Shown here one piece after another: positions 38,524-58,213 of a stretch of DNA of 64,000 nucleotides. Position 1 is the stretch's first letter, and every line of letters starts with the position of its first letter. The notes under the pieces are model-generated. The model did no database searches. It was not told the DNA's origin and was given only the letters and a program-made list of their open reading frames with translations. The DNA comes from Flaccisagitta enflata (taxonomy: Eukaryota > Chaetognatha > Sagittoidea > Aphragmophora). The stretch lies in assembly GCA_965153355.1 (NCBI GenBank), contig OZ231127.1, forward strand, positions 37,634,001 through 37,698,000, in the 5' to 3' direction. The translations under genes and the position numbers were made by a program.

Positions 38524-39656
38524 TTTCATATGTTGCTTTCCTCTCTTTTGATTTGTTTTACTTTACCGGCTTGTTTTCATCTGATATTTTCATTTAATTT
38601 TCGGTCGCTTGCTAAGGGGGTGTGTCGAAAGGTCCGTCGGTAACACGAAATTTGGGAAGACAAGAAATCGGAAGGAATTTCTTAGCATTTATTCCCCTGC
38701 CCAGACATATAAAATTCCCTTCGCAGTCGAACTTATATGTCTAAAAAATGTTTTTGACTCTTATTTTCACTCCCAATTCATAGTTGACCCAATCAATGAC
38801 ATGAAAGAAAAACAATATTTCAAATACTGCATTATGGAAATCAGTTTTTTTTTGCTATTTTCGCTATCCATCGTATGAGTTTCTTTTCTTCTGCTCATGG
38901 TTTGTTGTGATTTTTTCTAGGATTCGCCATCTTTAAAGAATATTTTCATTTACCACATACATCTCTTTCGTGACAACCCATTACTATTCGAGCACCCCTT
39001 CCCCTAGTTTAGAATGATAAAGATATGGATTTCCCGTTACTCTCGGGCTTTGGTAGCAAGTCATCATGACCTAGAAATCAATTGGCGAAAAGCTGAACCC
39101 AGACCATGTTTTCATGACGCTCTGTTCCGTTGAAATGTATCATAACTGCCAAATCCCAAACTCGAAGATGGAAGTAAATCAAGAAAACGAAACACGAGAA
39201 AGATGACAAAAGGAATAATTTAAGCCGCAGGCGACTGAATGGGAGATAGCTGTGGAGACGATCGAAATGGCAGCGTGATATCATACTGATTCACAGAGTC
39301 ACTGTCGTAAGCCAATTTGTGAGCCAATTATCATCCCATGTTGATCTCTGAGAGGTTTTATGAGCAAAGTCGATTTCATTTTTAGAACTGGTTTAACTGA
39401 TTAACTTTTCAATTGCGTCAGCTAAATTCATTTGCGATTTTATGGTAAGTATTTCAAGGATGTCAACGAACATTCAAATGCAGCCAAAATTGTCTCAACG
39501 AGTTCGACTGCGGAATCACAAAATTGGCATCTTGCTGCTTGAGCATTCGAAATAAAAGGTTTTGTTGGAGAAAGTTTCTGGCTATCTTCTGCAATTGTTC
39601 TACAAACAAGAAAAACGTGTGAAAATCTACTGAATCAAAATGTTTCGGTCAAATCA

Positions 39657-39900
<244 letters not shown>

Positions 39901-40446
39901 AGCTGCGTTTTGTAAATTCCCGCTAACTGCTAAGTAATATTTTCAAGAACCAAACGTGCTGATGAAAAAGGGGAGGCAGTAAACTTACAATAAAAACATT
40001 TATATCCAGTCATATAGTAAAACATCCAAAATAGCACAAAACGTATGAAAATTTTGAGCAATGGAGCAGACTTGAAATAAGTTAAGTTCTAGGCCTCAGT
40101 GTTAATTCAGGGATAAGTGGTCATTTCCACCAAACGCAAAGGGGACAATGTATAGATTATTCAGAAAAACTGGGTATGGCATAGAAAAAGCAAGAAAAAT
40201 ATATGACGCATCTAATCGACTAGGGTGATTTCATTTTTCTTTCTAACACTTAAGTAGATAACGTTACAATTTGAAAAAGGACAAACCCTGAGCCAAAAAG
40301 TCTGTACAACAATAAACAATTTTTGTAATAAATCGATGATCTAGATTAAGCCACGTCGCCGACATCAAGTTGAAGAAGTATCACAGTAGATAGAAGATCA
40401 ATTGAAGACATCCAAACATCAAACACGATGTTCAAGACCTGAAAAC

Positions 40447-40550
<104 letters not shown>

Positions 40551-40565
40551 AAAATTTCGGTTTAG

Positions 40566-40771
40566 TCTTTTTTAGTCGTGTGCTACGTGACTCTACATCC
40601 TGTTTTGTCTGTCTGTCGGTTGGTTAGTTGGTTGGTCCGTCACATTTTAATTTTTCTTTTTTTTTGCAGTCTTTCGCCACACTGCTTCTGCCCAAATGCT
40701 CTGGACACCTCATATACAGCCCCTGCCCACACGCACGCGACTGGGGTAGCCGTGTATCCGGCCTTGTTCAT
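40566..40771 (+). mobile_element. B-type hairpin element
   Basis: TTTTTAGTCGTGTGCTACGT + GACTCTAC, a GGTTGGTTAG tract, GCCCCTGCCCACACGCACGC and end GTATCCGGCCTTGTT. Paired change T/A in the stem relative to other B copies. Confidence 0.72.
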
Positions 40772-40962
40772 ACATAAACTGAGGCAATCGCAACGAAATA
40801 TTGTTCATGCTAATGTGAATGTCACCGCTATTTCTTTTTTATCCTTATATTGATTCATTGAATGAGACTTGTAAAAAGTGGGGTAAGCTGTTTAAATAAT
40901 TCTTTAGCAACATTATCTTTTTATTGCTTTTGATGTCTCATAGAAAAATGAGATATTGTGTA

Positions 40963-41893
40963 ACTATGGCAAAAAAAAAAAAAAACCGAACAGTTACTTC
41001 TTTTGCTCATAAATCCTTTGAAAATTCACCCAGTGTGCTGAAATTTTTACTGAAGTTACTTTTTAGTATCATTAAGCATCACTGAAAAAATCAAAGACCT
41101 GCTCTAAATAGTTTGAGAATTATAGATTTTTTAAAAGTGCTTGTCAGAAGATAAGAAATTCAATGTACACGCATAAGAATTTACTAAGAATGAATAAACA
41201 AACTTAAAAAAACCATACTAAATCTAGTCCAATTTTGATGAAATTTGAAGTGGAAGTAGACCACATTGTTAGCAGGCTGTGTTAAAAATTTCATTAAAAA
41301 ACTCCGATTATTTTAGCAGAAACAGCAAGTTTTCTAAAACTTTTTTTGTGGTTTTTAGAATGAAGTAAATGAAGATGAAATCTGAAATATAAATCGATGC
41401 TAAGGCCAGAGTTTTTTACCAATTATCATGATTTTTTAACTGGGAACTTTAGTACATATGAATCATCTCCAGTAAAATTTTTGTGAATATTGAAGCATTT
41501 TTAGTCCCCCAAATTGCAAAAATATTCTAACAGGTAGCAGAATATTTCTTATCCTGAGCAACCTAACAATCAACCAATATCTACCCCACTAGACTTTATC
41601 TGAGTAGATGCGAATTTTGCTTAGTATTAGTAAATATTACCATCAGACTACAGTTCAAAAATCATGACAAAACTCCCAAAACTTTTTGCACAATGACAAT
41701 TTTACTAAAAATGGTATTATTTTGATTTAGGATAAACATCATCTCTGGCAGTCCAAAAAAGATTTTGATGAAATTTTAACCAGACATAGTCCATATCATG
41801 GTTATCATTCACTGTAAATTTTATGCAAATTGGTCAACATCTTCATACTTTTTTGCTCTCTCAAAAGTTGTTCGGTTTTTTTTTTGCCATAGT
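40963..41893. mobile_element. TIR element overlapping the 3' end of the receptor-COR-protease ORF
   Basis: AACTATGGC, an A-run and CCGAAC at 40963-40995 recur inverted at 41860-41893 (GTTCGG, T-run, GCCATAGTT). The right arm encodes the protein's last part, around NYGKKKTEQ. The AT-rich interior has no ORF. Confidence 0.5.
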
Positions 41894-44800
41894 TAATAAG
41901 TATACCTGAAGTTTCATCGGAGAAAAACACTGAGTCAGTTTCAGGGGAAGACAATGATGAATCCTGGCGCGGGAACGCATCGCCATTTGCATTTCCTGTA
42001 TGCCCTTGATGTTGATACAGTCCACCATCTCGCCATTGACCTCCATAACGGCCGCCAGATACAGATAAGGCAGACTGTAACGTGGTGTTAGATGCGGTTG
42101 TCTGACGTTGGTTTTCTCGGGATAAGGTATGATAGATACTCCAAATTTTGGAGGCCTGTTGGATGTTGAATCGACTGTCTCTTGTTCCGCATTTGGGGAT
42201 ACCTCTGCAGTAAATTCCCGCGAGATAAGCTCCTTTCTGGTGAACCACATGTGGAAAATGAAGATTGATCTGCTCAGGAGGATAGACCGCAAATACGGGA
42301 CCTCCGGAGCTGCCATAGCGCAGGTTGCAATCCACGAGCATCATGTTGGGATGGGTGAGCATCTCAAGCTCCTCTTCTGGTACGATTCTTTGTCTCATGT
42401 CATTATATCTCACCTCGTCATTGCCGTCAATTTGTGGACAATGCTCCAAGCTGTGCAATGACTGCCCAGAGGGCGCGCAATGATGATCGTGATGATCTCT
42501 CATTTGATTGAGATTTTGGCGAATGATGTGGACTTGAGGCTCAGAGATTCTAAATTGATGTAGATTTTCAGAAATATTCCTTATGCAAATTCCTGTAAAT
42601 GACCTGCTATATGATGCCTGGTCGAAGACACAGTGTGCAAACTCTTTTGGTGGGTATCCTATGACCATCAAACTGGTCATGGATGATTCAATTTGTCTTC
42701 TGAGCAGGTAATCAACGCGACTCTCTGCACCTTCTAGATGACCATGACCTCGCAGAGCTTCCAATTGAATGTGATCACTTAGATTGACTGCCCCGATATC
42801 ACTTTCAACAGACACCCTTACAACGCGATGCTCCCGATTTGGATGCAGTGGGAGCACATTGTCGGGGACAACATAAATTTCATGTTCGCCTAGGAACTGG
42901 TTGTAGGCACTCACATCATTGAAATTGTCAGGCCTTCTTACGCCCAACAATTTCATGATTTGTTGGAGAACGTGTAGACATGTCAATACCTGGATGTTGG
43001 CCACACTGTGGGATTCCATCATCGTCGCTGATCCAACACTTACATAAACATCATTTATGATGGTACCAATGCTCAATGAATGATATTTCAACACCTCAAA
43101 CATTTGTCGCATATACATCTGTTCCTCTACCACATTTGGCGGGGCAGTATGCTGTGGTGGAACAAACTGAAATGGCTGAACTGGTAATGCGAAGCCAGCA
43201 GATTCTTCATCCAATCCCATAGTACCGTAATCACTTGTTTGCACACTTTCTGTATCCGTGACAGCTTTCTTAGAGGCGAAGCAGCCCTCAAATTCGTTTG
43301 CCTCTTTCACAGGTCGTACATTCGCGCTCACATGTAAATCATCATTCTTTCGGTTGGACTTGTGATGATCTGCATAAGAAGTCGACAGTGAGGCACCAAA
43401 GTTGCAAGAGGAACATTCTTCTGCCTCAGATAGGTGTTTCGATACCTTGTCATCAGCTTGTATGCAAGCCGAAACACTTTCAACCAGCATTTCCGGCCAA
43501 AGCGTGAAGTACCCAACCACATGTTGATGAATGGTTCGCAGCAGATCGTGTACTTTTTGCCCATCTGTAATAGCTGCTCTGCATACAAGCAGAAGACCCT
43601 GACTCTTTTTATCAAAGTGGAAAGCACCGGTAGAGTCGAGCCTCTGTGCACACAAGTCAACCGCACCATTGGATGCAATCAATCCACCTTTCCACGTTTT
43701 TGTGCGAGCTGAATGGCAGAGCGGATTGACTGCCAAGTTCACCAGTGGCAAAACTGATTCAGGCAATTCATCTTCCACGGTGTATACATAACCCAACTGA
43801 ATCTTCTTCTCATCACTCAAATTTGTCGCCCAGAAACTGGCTTGAAACTGGGCGTTTGAATTATGTGGAAATTGAAGCCATTCTCCATGCACATCAATTT
43901 TTCGTGATGAATTGGGTACCGGCTGCAAGAGGCCATTCCACTTGAAATGACTAAGCACGCAGAGAGCCACATAATCGTCCTTTTCCGATTCGGGTAATTT
44001 GTACTTATTCTTGAGACATTTTAGTACAAACTCCTCTGGAAGCCTGCCCATTTCCACTTCAGCCATGATTTCAATCAGATTTTCTTGATACTCCACATTC
44101 AACAGCTCCCTGATCGATGCTTTCAAACTCCACATTTCGTCATAAATCTCTGCCATTTTTCGCGTTTCAAAATAGAGACTTTTCTGGTCACTTTTAAACT
44201 GGAGAATAACACCATTTTTCAGCAACTCACGCATGTCATCCACCGTTTCATCTTGCTCGCAACAATGATAACCATTACGCCAGAGTTTCATCAGAACCTC
44301 ATCGTGAGCACACTGATCACGTTCAAGTTTGGTCTCACCATTGGCGTATGCATTTGGAGCCAATAAGATGGAAAGAATCCGTCGTCTATCTTCTATCGCT
44401 TTGGGCATTTGGTGGAGGCGAAAAGACAAGACACGCGAGGGCGATACTGGCAATAATGGCACAACGACTTCTGAATCTGACTTGATTTCGCGTCTCGGTT
44501 TATACGTTCTCTTATGATCTCTTATGATCTCTTCTTCAAAGCGTCTGTCCTTGTTTGGGTCATGAGAATGCCTCCTCAATACAAAAAAGGCGAGAAGAGC
44601 GATGAAAGCTATAAAGCCAATACAGCCAATGATACCAATCTGCACTTGGTTCAAACCACTTGGTGATGGTGGTGTCACATGTATAGGTTTCAAGTGGGTG
44701 TGGATGTATTTCTCACTTAAGTTGAATGGATTTGAAATCGTTTCATAACCGGAGACGTACAGATGGAAAAGGCAAGGACGTTCGGCTTTGTCCCGCAGCA

Positions 44801-45593
44801 AAAACTCCTGCCCATTTTGCGTTTTGTACCCTGGTGACCAGACAAAGTCACAGCCTTGGCATGTCTCGTTGCATTGGTGGCTTTTTGTGTCCAGAGTTAG
44901 GTGGTCATCGTCAATGGCCGATTGGAGACTGATCACGCATACAAACGTTGGAGGACAACGAAACTTGACTGAGAGAGCGGCTTTGCCATCATCGAACGAG
45001 AATTGCATTCCATCGCTGATGTTGTGGCTCTTGTTGAAAATGATTTTATTGATACTTGGTGCCACTTCGTTTGAGCATTTTCTGTCGTTTGTGCATAAGC
45101 TTTTGCCAGCGCAAAATGACCACGTCTTGATATGATTTTGAGCAGAGTTGAAGTTATTTCCGTCATCGTGGATGTTGCATTGAATGGAAATGAGTCGGGC
45201 GTTGGCTTTGCATTGGACACCGTCAGGCAAGACGGGAGGAATCAATTTGGGGGGAGGTGGTGAAAGATTCGTGGGTGGGATGCGCACCTCGTCCGTAAGA
45301 CGCCATATGAGCAAAGCGCCATCGGTGGAAATGCCAAAGTTATCGTCATCGTAGTCGGGTATTTGCTGTCCATTGACGGACCAAATGACAGTTTCAGTGG
45401 TGGCGATGTGCTTTTGATCGCTTGGCCCGCAGATGATGGGTCGGTTGACGGGGGCACAAGCTGGCAAATCAACTACAGTTTCCGATGACATGGACGGAGT
45501 TTGAGGAGCGGCGATAGAGAGCTTAAGAATTGACGAGAAGGAAATGACGAGGAGCGTAAGCGAAAGTCTTACTTTGAACGCCATTCTGTGCAT
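41805..45593 (-). CDS. Type I membrane protein with COR-like and trypsin-like peptidase domains
   Basis: A single uninterrupted 1262-codon ORF. Residues 1-29 form a signal peptide (LSLTLLVISFSSILKLSIAA; Met1 or Met4 may start). Residues 30-316 are an ectodomain with about a dozen Cys, N-glycosylation sequons (NKS, NIS, NET, NLS) and an Ig-like start (ETVIWSVNG...DGALLIWRL). A transmembrane helix spans about 317-339, followed by basic RRH. Residues 405-712 resemble the COR domain of Roco proteins (ELLKNGVILQF; GRLPEEFVLKCLKNKY; LPESVLPLVNLAV; KTWKGGLIASNGAV; LLRTIHQHVVGYF), but no Roc GTPase precedes it. Residues 845-1160 look like a trypsin-fold peptidase: TCLHVL (His874), DIGAVNL (Asp932) and RYGSSGGPVF (Ser1096). 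The architecture suggests a receptor with an intracellular protease output; that is inference. Lack of introns suggests a retrogene or one large exon. The last 28 codons lie in a TIR element. Confidence 0.85.
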   Translation of the reverse strand: MHRMAFKVRLSLTLLVISFSSILKLSIAAPQTPSMSSETVVDLPACAPVNRPIICGPSDQKHIATTETVIWSVNGQQIPDYDDDNFGISTDGALLIWRLTDEVRIPPTNLSPPPPKLIPPVLPDGVQCKANARLISIQCNIHDDGNNFNSAQNHIKTWSFCAGKSLCTNDRKCSNEVAPSINKIIFNKSHNISDGMQFSFDDGKAALSVKFRCPPTFVCVISLQSAIDDDHLTLDTKSHQCNETCQGCDFVWSPGYKTQNGQEFLLRDKAERPCLFHLYVSGYETISNPFNLSEKYIHTHLKPIHVTPPSPSGLNQVQIGIIGCIGFIAFIALLAFFVLRRHSHDPNKDRRFEEEIIRDHKRTYKPRREIKSDSEVVVPLLPVSPSRVLSFRLHQMPKAIEDRRRILSILLAPNAYANGETKLERDQCAHDEVLMKLWRNGYHCCEQDETVDDMRELLKNGVILQFKSDQKSLYFETRKMAEIYDEMWSLKASIRELLNVEYQENLIEIMAEVEMGRLPEEFVLKCLKNKYKLPESEKDDYVALCVLSHFKWNGLLQPVPNSSRKIDVHGEWLQFPHNSNAQFQASFWATNLSDEKKIQLGYVYTVEDELPESVLPLVNLAVNPLCHSARTKTWKGGLIASNGAVDLCAQRLDSTGAFHFDKKSQGLLLVCRAAITDGQKVHDLLRTIHQHVVGYFTLWPEMLVESVSACIQADDKVSKHLSEAEECSSCNFGASLSTSYADHHKSNRKNDDLHVSANVRPVKEANEFEGCFASKKAVTDTESVQTSDYGTMGLDEESAGFALPVQPFQFVPPQHTAPPNVVEEQMYMRQMFEVLKYHSLSIGTIINDVYVSVGSATMMESHSVANIQVLTCLHVLQQIMKLLGVRRPDNFNDVSAYNQFLGEHEIYVVPDNVLPLHPNREHRVVRVSVESDIGAVNLSDHIQLEALRGHGHLEGAESRVDYLLRRQIESSMTSLMVIGYPPKEFAHCVFDQASYSRSFTGICIRNISENLHQFRISEPQVHIIRQNLNQMRDHHDHHCAPSGQSLHSLEHCPQIDGNDEVRYNDMRQRIVPEEELEMLTHPNMMLVDCNLRYGSSGGPVFAVYPPEQINLHFPHVVHQKGAYLAGIYCRGIPKCGTRDSRFNIQQASKIWSIYHTLSRENQRQTTASNTTLQSALSVSGGRYGGQWRDGGLYQHQGHTGNANGDAFPRQDSSLSSPETDSVFFSDETSGILINYGKKKTEQLLREQKSMKMLTNLHKIYSE

Positions 45594-46205
45594 TTTGTAG
45601 TGTAGCCTCTCTGATCAAGATGCCATAAAACAAAATCAGTTCATTGATCAGGTTGAAGTTTCTTTTCTGTCAGATTTTGATTTTAAGTCACAAATTTGAG
45701 TTAAGTCGTTTAACGATCAAAAATAGCCAGGGTTCAAAGTCCACAGTTTAAGTACATTTATTAAGGATTGCCTTGGGCATGTTTTATACTAGTTTTTCTG
45801 CTGTGCTCGCTTACGTGTTGGAAAAGGACGGGAAAACCGGTTACGGCTTGAGTTCTTTTCCTGTTGTCAGGGAGGAAGTTTTTTTGGGAGTTGGCGTGAG
45901 TCAGCAGAAACGGTAGACAAAAGGGCAAAAACAGAAAGATCCCCTCAAAAATGGATTTTCCTGCATCCTGTGGATTTTTGCCCGTTTAAGCGGAAAATCA
46001 AAATAAAAAACACTGTCATCATGGTGGAAAAATTATTCGTCACATTTTGGCCTTTGACTCACAATAGATTGAATAAATCATATGAGAACGCATTTGAAGT
46101 TCTTCAAAATTGAAGTACATTTCTTTTGACTTTTATGAATATTGAATAAGTTATCATCGATAGATGACTAAATTTTTTCCGCCACTATAGTAGAAGATAC
46201 CCTGT

Positions 46206-46412
46206 TTTTTAGCTGCGGACACGCAACTCTATAAAAGGCTTTGTCCGTCCGTCCGTCCGTTGGTCCGTCCATCAGCACGAGTTGAAAAGTGGGAAAACAA
46301 GCATTTTGATATACTTTTTGCTTATGTTTGAGTGTGTGTTGGGGGCTGAGGCATGGATATGGGTTGCCCATCCGTCCGCAACGATATTTTCACCCCGCGT
46401 CACTTGTTTAAA
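46206..46412 (+). mobile_element. A-type hairpin element, variant
   Basis: TTTTTAGCTGCGGACACGCA + ACTCTATAAAAGG, (CCGT)n, GAAAAGTGGGAAAAC; the 3' part differs and ends CCCCGCGTCACTTG. Confidence 0.6.
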
Positions 46413-46845
46413 AATGAAATCCAAAATTTGCCGAAAAAGTTCTATCACATGAAGCCCAGAAACCTTCAAATGTAGTCATAAGCGACTCACTGATACCATC
46501 TTGGTACTATAATTGTTAGATAGAACTTTCTGTTACAAAAAGAAATGAAAACAATTATTTTTCGTTATTTTGGAAGTGTAATGCCCCAAAACGATTCAAT
46601 TCACAACAATCACAATGGTTCTCTTGCTATACATGTATTCTAATTCTTTATTTCTTTTAGGAAATATTGTTCTGAACTTTCCGTGCAACTGAAATCATCT
46701 TTCTGTACGACGCAACGTATCATACTATACTAAGAATCATCGTGATGAAGCAGATTTGTCATTTTGTTTTCATTCATAAGCATTGGCAGTAGGGTTCCTC
46801 ACTAGGTCTTTATCATGTATGAGAGTTAGACAACTTTACCACATG

Positions 46846-46960
46846 AACAACCAGGTTGGATACACGGCTGCCTTAGTCGCGTGCAGGTGGGCAGGGGCAG
46901 TATTTGTGGTCAACAGAGCTCTTCAGGAGGAGCAGTGAGGCCGAAAATGGAAGACCTCAT
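46846..46960 (-). mobile_element. B-type hairpin element, truncated
   Basis: GGTTGGATACACGGCTGCCT + TAGTCGCGTGC, AGGTGGGCAGGGGCAGTAT, GAGGCCGAAA; the tract and hairpin end are missing. Confidence 0.5.
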
Positions 46961-47743
46961 AAATGTAATAGCCGAAAAAAGGGTTTGATGATAAGCGGTA
47001 CCCGTTGCCGCCAAGTTAGTTTATGTGGGTATGAGATGGTGTGTTTTCAATTTCTGCATTTTCAATTTTTTTCTCACAATTTTCAATGGGAATTTTTGCA
47101 TTTTTCTTTTTTTATTCTTGGCTAATTTTCTGTATTATTCAGTGAGAATTTTTGAATATTTGAAACTTATGCAGATTACACCATTGTAGTGGTTGTGCCA
47201 TGTTGATACTTGCTTGACTAGTCTTACAATGGTGGCAAAAGAAATGCAGAAAATGAATGCAAATTTTTGTGTTATTACAAAAACACTTCATCTCTCTCTC
47301 CATGTCTAGGTGTATCTCTCTCTGTATTTATTTGCCACTTAGCCTGATGAAGTGTCTCTGTAAGAACACAAAACATTGCTTTTATTTTCTGCATTTCTTT
47401 TTTCCCAACGTTGCAAGACGAATCAAGTACTATTTAGAATTGTTAAAGTTGAAAATTTTTTATGCTTATCAATGGGATTTTATGCATTTTTGCAAATTAT
47501 TCATATTTTTACTTATTTTTTATGTTATTCAATAAAATTCTTTTTTTTTTTGCATTCTCGTATTTTTATATATTTTTACAAATTTTTCATGTTTCAATGG
47601 AAATTTTTGCTTTTATCTTTTTTCTTCCAATCTTCTATGTTATTAAATGGAAATTTTTGCTTTTTTTTTAATTCCTCTTTTTTTTGTCCATTTTCCAAGC
47701 TTTTCAATCGGATTTAACCCTCAAGGCTGGGACATTTATCAGA

Positions 47744-47792
47744 TATGTTATCGCATATAGATAAATGTCATTTATCTATATGCGATAACATA
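47744..47792. repeat. Perfect 24-bp inverted repeat with a 1-nt centre
   Basis: TATGTTATCGCATATAGATA + AATG, one T, and the exact reverse complement. Immediately downstream is an E-type end, GGCCCCTTTGGGGCCACTGC. Confidence 0.9.
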
Positions 47793-47980
47793 GGTCATCG
47801 GCCCCTTTGGGGCCACTGCCCACAAAAGGGACCAACAGATCAACTAAGAAACCAAAAAAGTGGGGTGTTCAGTCGCGTAGCATACTACTAAAAACTATGA
47901 TAATCTGGACCCTTCACATCCATCCTTACGATTTGCAAAATGTTAAAGTCCACTTCAAAGTTCCAACTATGTTAAACTAA

Positions 47981-48130
47981 ACAAGGGCGTATACACTAAG
48001 CCCCAGTTGCAGACGGGTGGGCAGGAGCAGAAAACCTCGAAAAATAAACTTTGCTTCCGACTGACTGACCGACCAACGGACCCACTGACCGACACAGCAA
48101 GTTCTACAGTCGCATGTCTGTGACTGAAAA
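47981..48130 (-). mobile_element. A-type hairpin element
   Basis: AACAAGGGCGTATACACTAA, GTTGCAGACGGGTGGGCAGG, a GACTGACCGACC tract, and the stem-loop AGTCGCATGTCTGTGACT (one G-T pair). Confidence 0.6.
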
Positions 48131-48761
48131 ACTGTCTTTCTTAGATGCATGCATGCAGAGTTGAAGATGCAGCGCACAAACAGTTGTAAAGAGCATGTCC
48201 CTCCCTACAGATACATTTGGAAACTTGCCAATAAAGACTATCTTATCCATTAGAAAGGAAGTTGTATGAAAAATATTGATGATTATCTTCCACAAATCCC
48301 TTATCTCAATAGAATATCTAAGAATTGACAAGATGACAAATTTCGTTAAACTGTCAACTGTCAAATTGCGTACTCACTTGAACTGTGACGTATTGTGCCC
48401 TCAAAATGAGAAAACAATATCCCTAAACAATTGGAAATGCTGAGGTATATCTGGCTGAAGAAGAATAATCATTGTCTATTTCTCATGGCATCAAAGAAGA
48501 AAAACGTTTGTTCTGACTAGTTGTTTTCATAGCAGGACTATAAAATGCAAGGAAAATATACAAAACGAATCAACACTTGTAAAGTTCCAGATTCTGAATT
48601 TGGGTGGCATATCAATGCCTTTTCTTTTTCTAATTTTTGTACACGATAGTTCTCTCAAAATATAGTCTTGTTTTACCCAAATTGAAGGTTTGGGGTCTAT
48701 CACTGTCATGTTTTTGTGACACTGTGATTGGGAAATTAGAGGTGATAGGGAGAAATTAGCG

Positions 48762-48793
<32 letters not shown>

Positions 48794-49219
48794 GAAAGAG
48801 AAAGAAACAAACAGAAAGGAAGAATGATATGGAAAGTTACAAAATGTGAGTTATAGGGGAGTGACGATATGGATGACCATGGACTTTCATAGGCACATTT
48901 TTGGCATCATTGAAAAAAGCGAGGTGGTTTGTATAGAGCGATCAATAGTCATCGTTACACAAGGCAAATCATTGTACGTTGGCCAGACGCGAACCTTTTG
49001 TGTAGAAAAATCAAAAAGGGGTAAACAAGGCGTCACTTTTTCATCGGATTTGTTGTATGATGAAAGTTGTGGGGGGAAATCTAGAATTTACCTGCATATC
49101 ACCAGTCACTCTTGTCTGAAATACAATTTAGGTGTGACTTGATATTACTCAAAGGGTTATTCTACAGATTTGTATAGTTCAGGGTATGACAAAAGTAGAT
49201 GAAAAAAAGAGAGGTTTTC

Positions 49220-49326
49220 AGGTGCGACCAAGCACCTCTATAACTGGTTGTGCCCGTCGGTTGTTTGGTAACGCATTTGTTCGACGATCCACACGTCGCA
49301 CCTTTTTGGACCACTTGGCCTTGTTG
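49220..49326 (+). mobile_element. C-type hairpin element
   Basis: AGGTGCGACCAAGCACCTCT, then AACGCATTTGTTCGACGATC, CACACGTCGCACC, end CCACTTGGCCTTGTT. Confidence 0.65.
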
Positions 49327-49930
49327 ACAATTTCTTTGTACATATTCGCTGGAACTTGTTTTTTGTTGGCAGAATGTAAATCCTCCCAAATTTTCTTTTC
49401 AAACGGTAGGTCGCAATATAAAGTTATGAAATAAACCCGAAATTGTCATTTTTCATGTCACCGTTAAAAAATTTCAATGGTGGCATAAAAAACAAAAAAT
49501 CTATCCAAATTTATCAGCAGAACCTACATGCCGAAATATGGGTGACAATTGTCAAAATTGAAAATTTCTGAAAAATAGTTTCATCCAGATCTAGAAACAT
49601 GACATTTTTGTCCAAACAAATCTGCTAAAAACCTAAGAGTAATGCAAAACTAGTAGCACACCTAAATTGCCTTGCAGACAACTGTGCAGTCAAATGATCG
49701 TTCTCTTTCGTGAAATAAAAGACCAACAATTGCCTGTGTAGAGTGCAATATCCTCCACAGGGTACAATATAAAAAGTCAATCGCAAAAAATGGAGCAGCA
49801 GCAATACCAATCCTAGAAAATAATCGTCTAATTTGTCACAGTCCAAGCGAAGAATATTGTCTTTTCTCATCGACTGCCAACACGGCCATCCCTTTCATCG
49901 CAGAACGACAATTTTTTGGGGGAACCATTT

Positions 49931-57396
<7,466 letters not shown>

Positions 57397-58018
57397 CTGA
57401 AATGAAGAAGTAATTTCATGTACGTCTGTTGTCTACGCGCGATTAATGAAGTCTATTTTTATAATAAACATTATTATATAAAGGGATACCTCTCTCTTTA
57501 TGAAAAAGTTTTGGTAACACGCGGCGAACAGTGTAGAGGCACACGGTTAGGACTAATGAGCTCTAACACACGCGCAACAACTTTTGCAGATACACTTTGA
57601 TTTATACTAAAAATTACATTTCTAGTCTACTCATCAATAAAAAACTTTGATAGTAGTAGCTCAACGATATTAGGACACTTTAGATGAAATTTCATATTAG
57701 GACACCTAAGATGAAATTTCATATCACATCGCCGACTGTTCATGATTAAGGTTTTGGTGCTACAGATGCAAAAATTGTTGCACAGGTGTTAGCTTGAAAA
57801 AGAAATTAAAAAAAAAGATTGAAAAAATAAAAAAAACATTGTTACGGTGGTACGCGTCGCGGCTTAAAAAGTAAAAGAAGATACTTTATCAAGGGCCGAG
57901 AAAAAATTTACTTCATTCTTTTTTTCTTCTTTTCCTGTTATGGTGGTAATCTTCAGCCTCGGGTCAGATCCAAGATAATAAATGAAGGTAAGAACGCGTC
58001 TCTGTCTCTGTCTATCCC

Positions 58019-58047
58019 AGTCTCTCTCTCTCTCTGTATCTCTGTCT

Positions 58048-58146
<99 letters not shown>

Positions 58147-58160
58147 AAAGAGAGGAAGAG

Positions 58161-58213
<53 letters not shown>

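Larger units (their letters stand above)
45594..49930. other. Intergenic DNA between the receptor-protease ORF and the Ets gene
   Basis: No gene recognised and no clear TATA box upstream of the ORF at 45593. It contains A-, B- and C-type elements, a 49-bp hairpin and a short AG tract (48764-48790). Confidence 0.55.

Noticed and set aside
41861-42316. Second frame inside the receptor-protease ORF
   Set aside because: Shadow of the 1262-codon frame, which alone has coherent domains.
45725-45745. tRNA-like B box (GGTTCAAAGTCC)
   Set aside because: No A box at the right distance and no cloverleaf.
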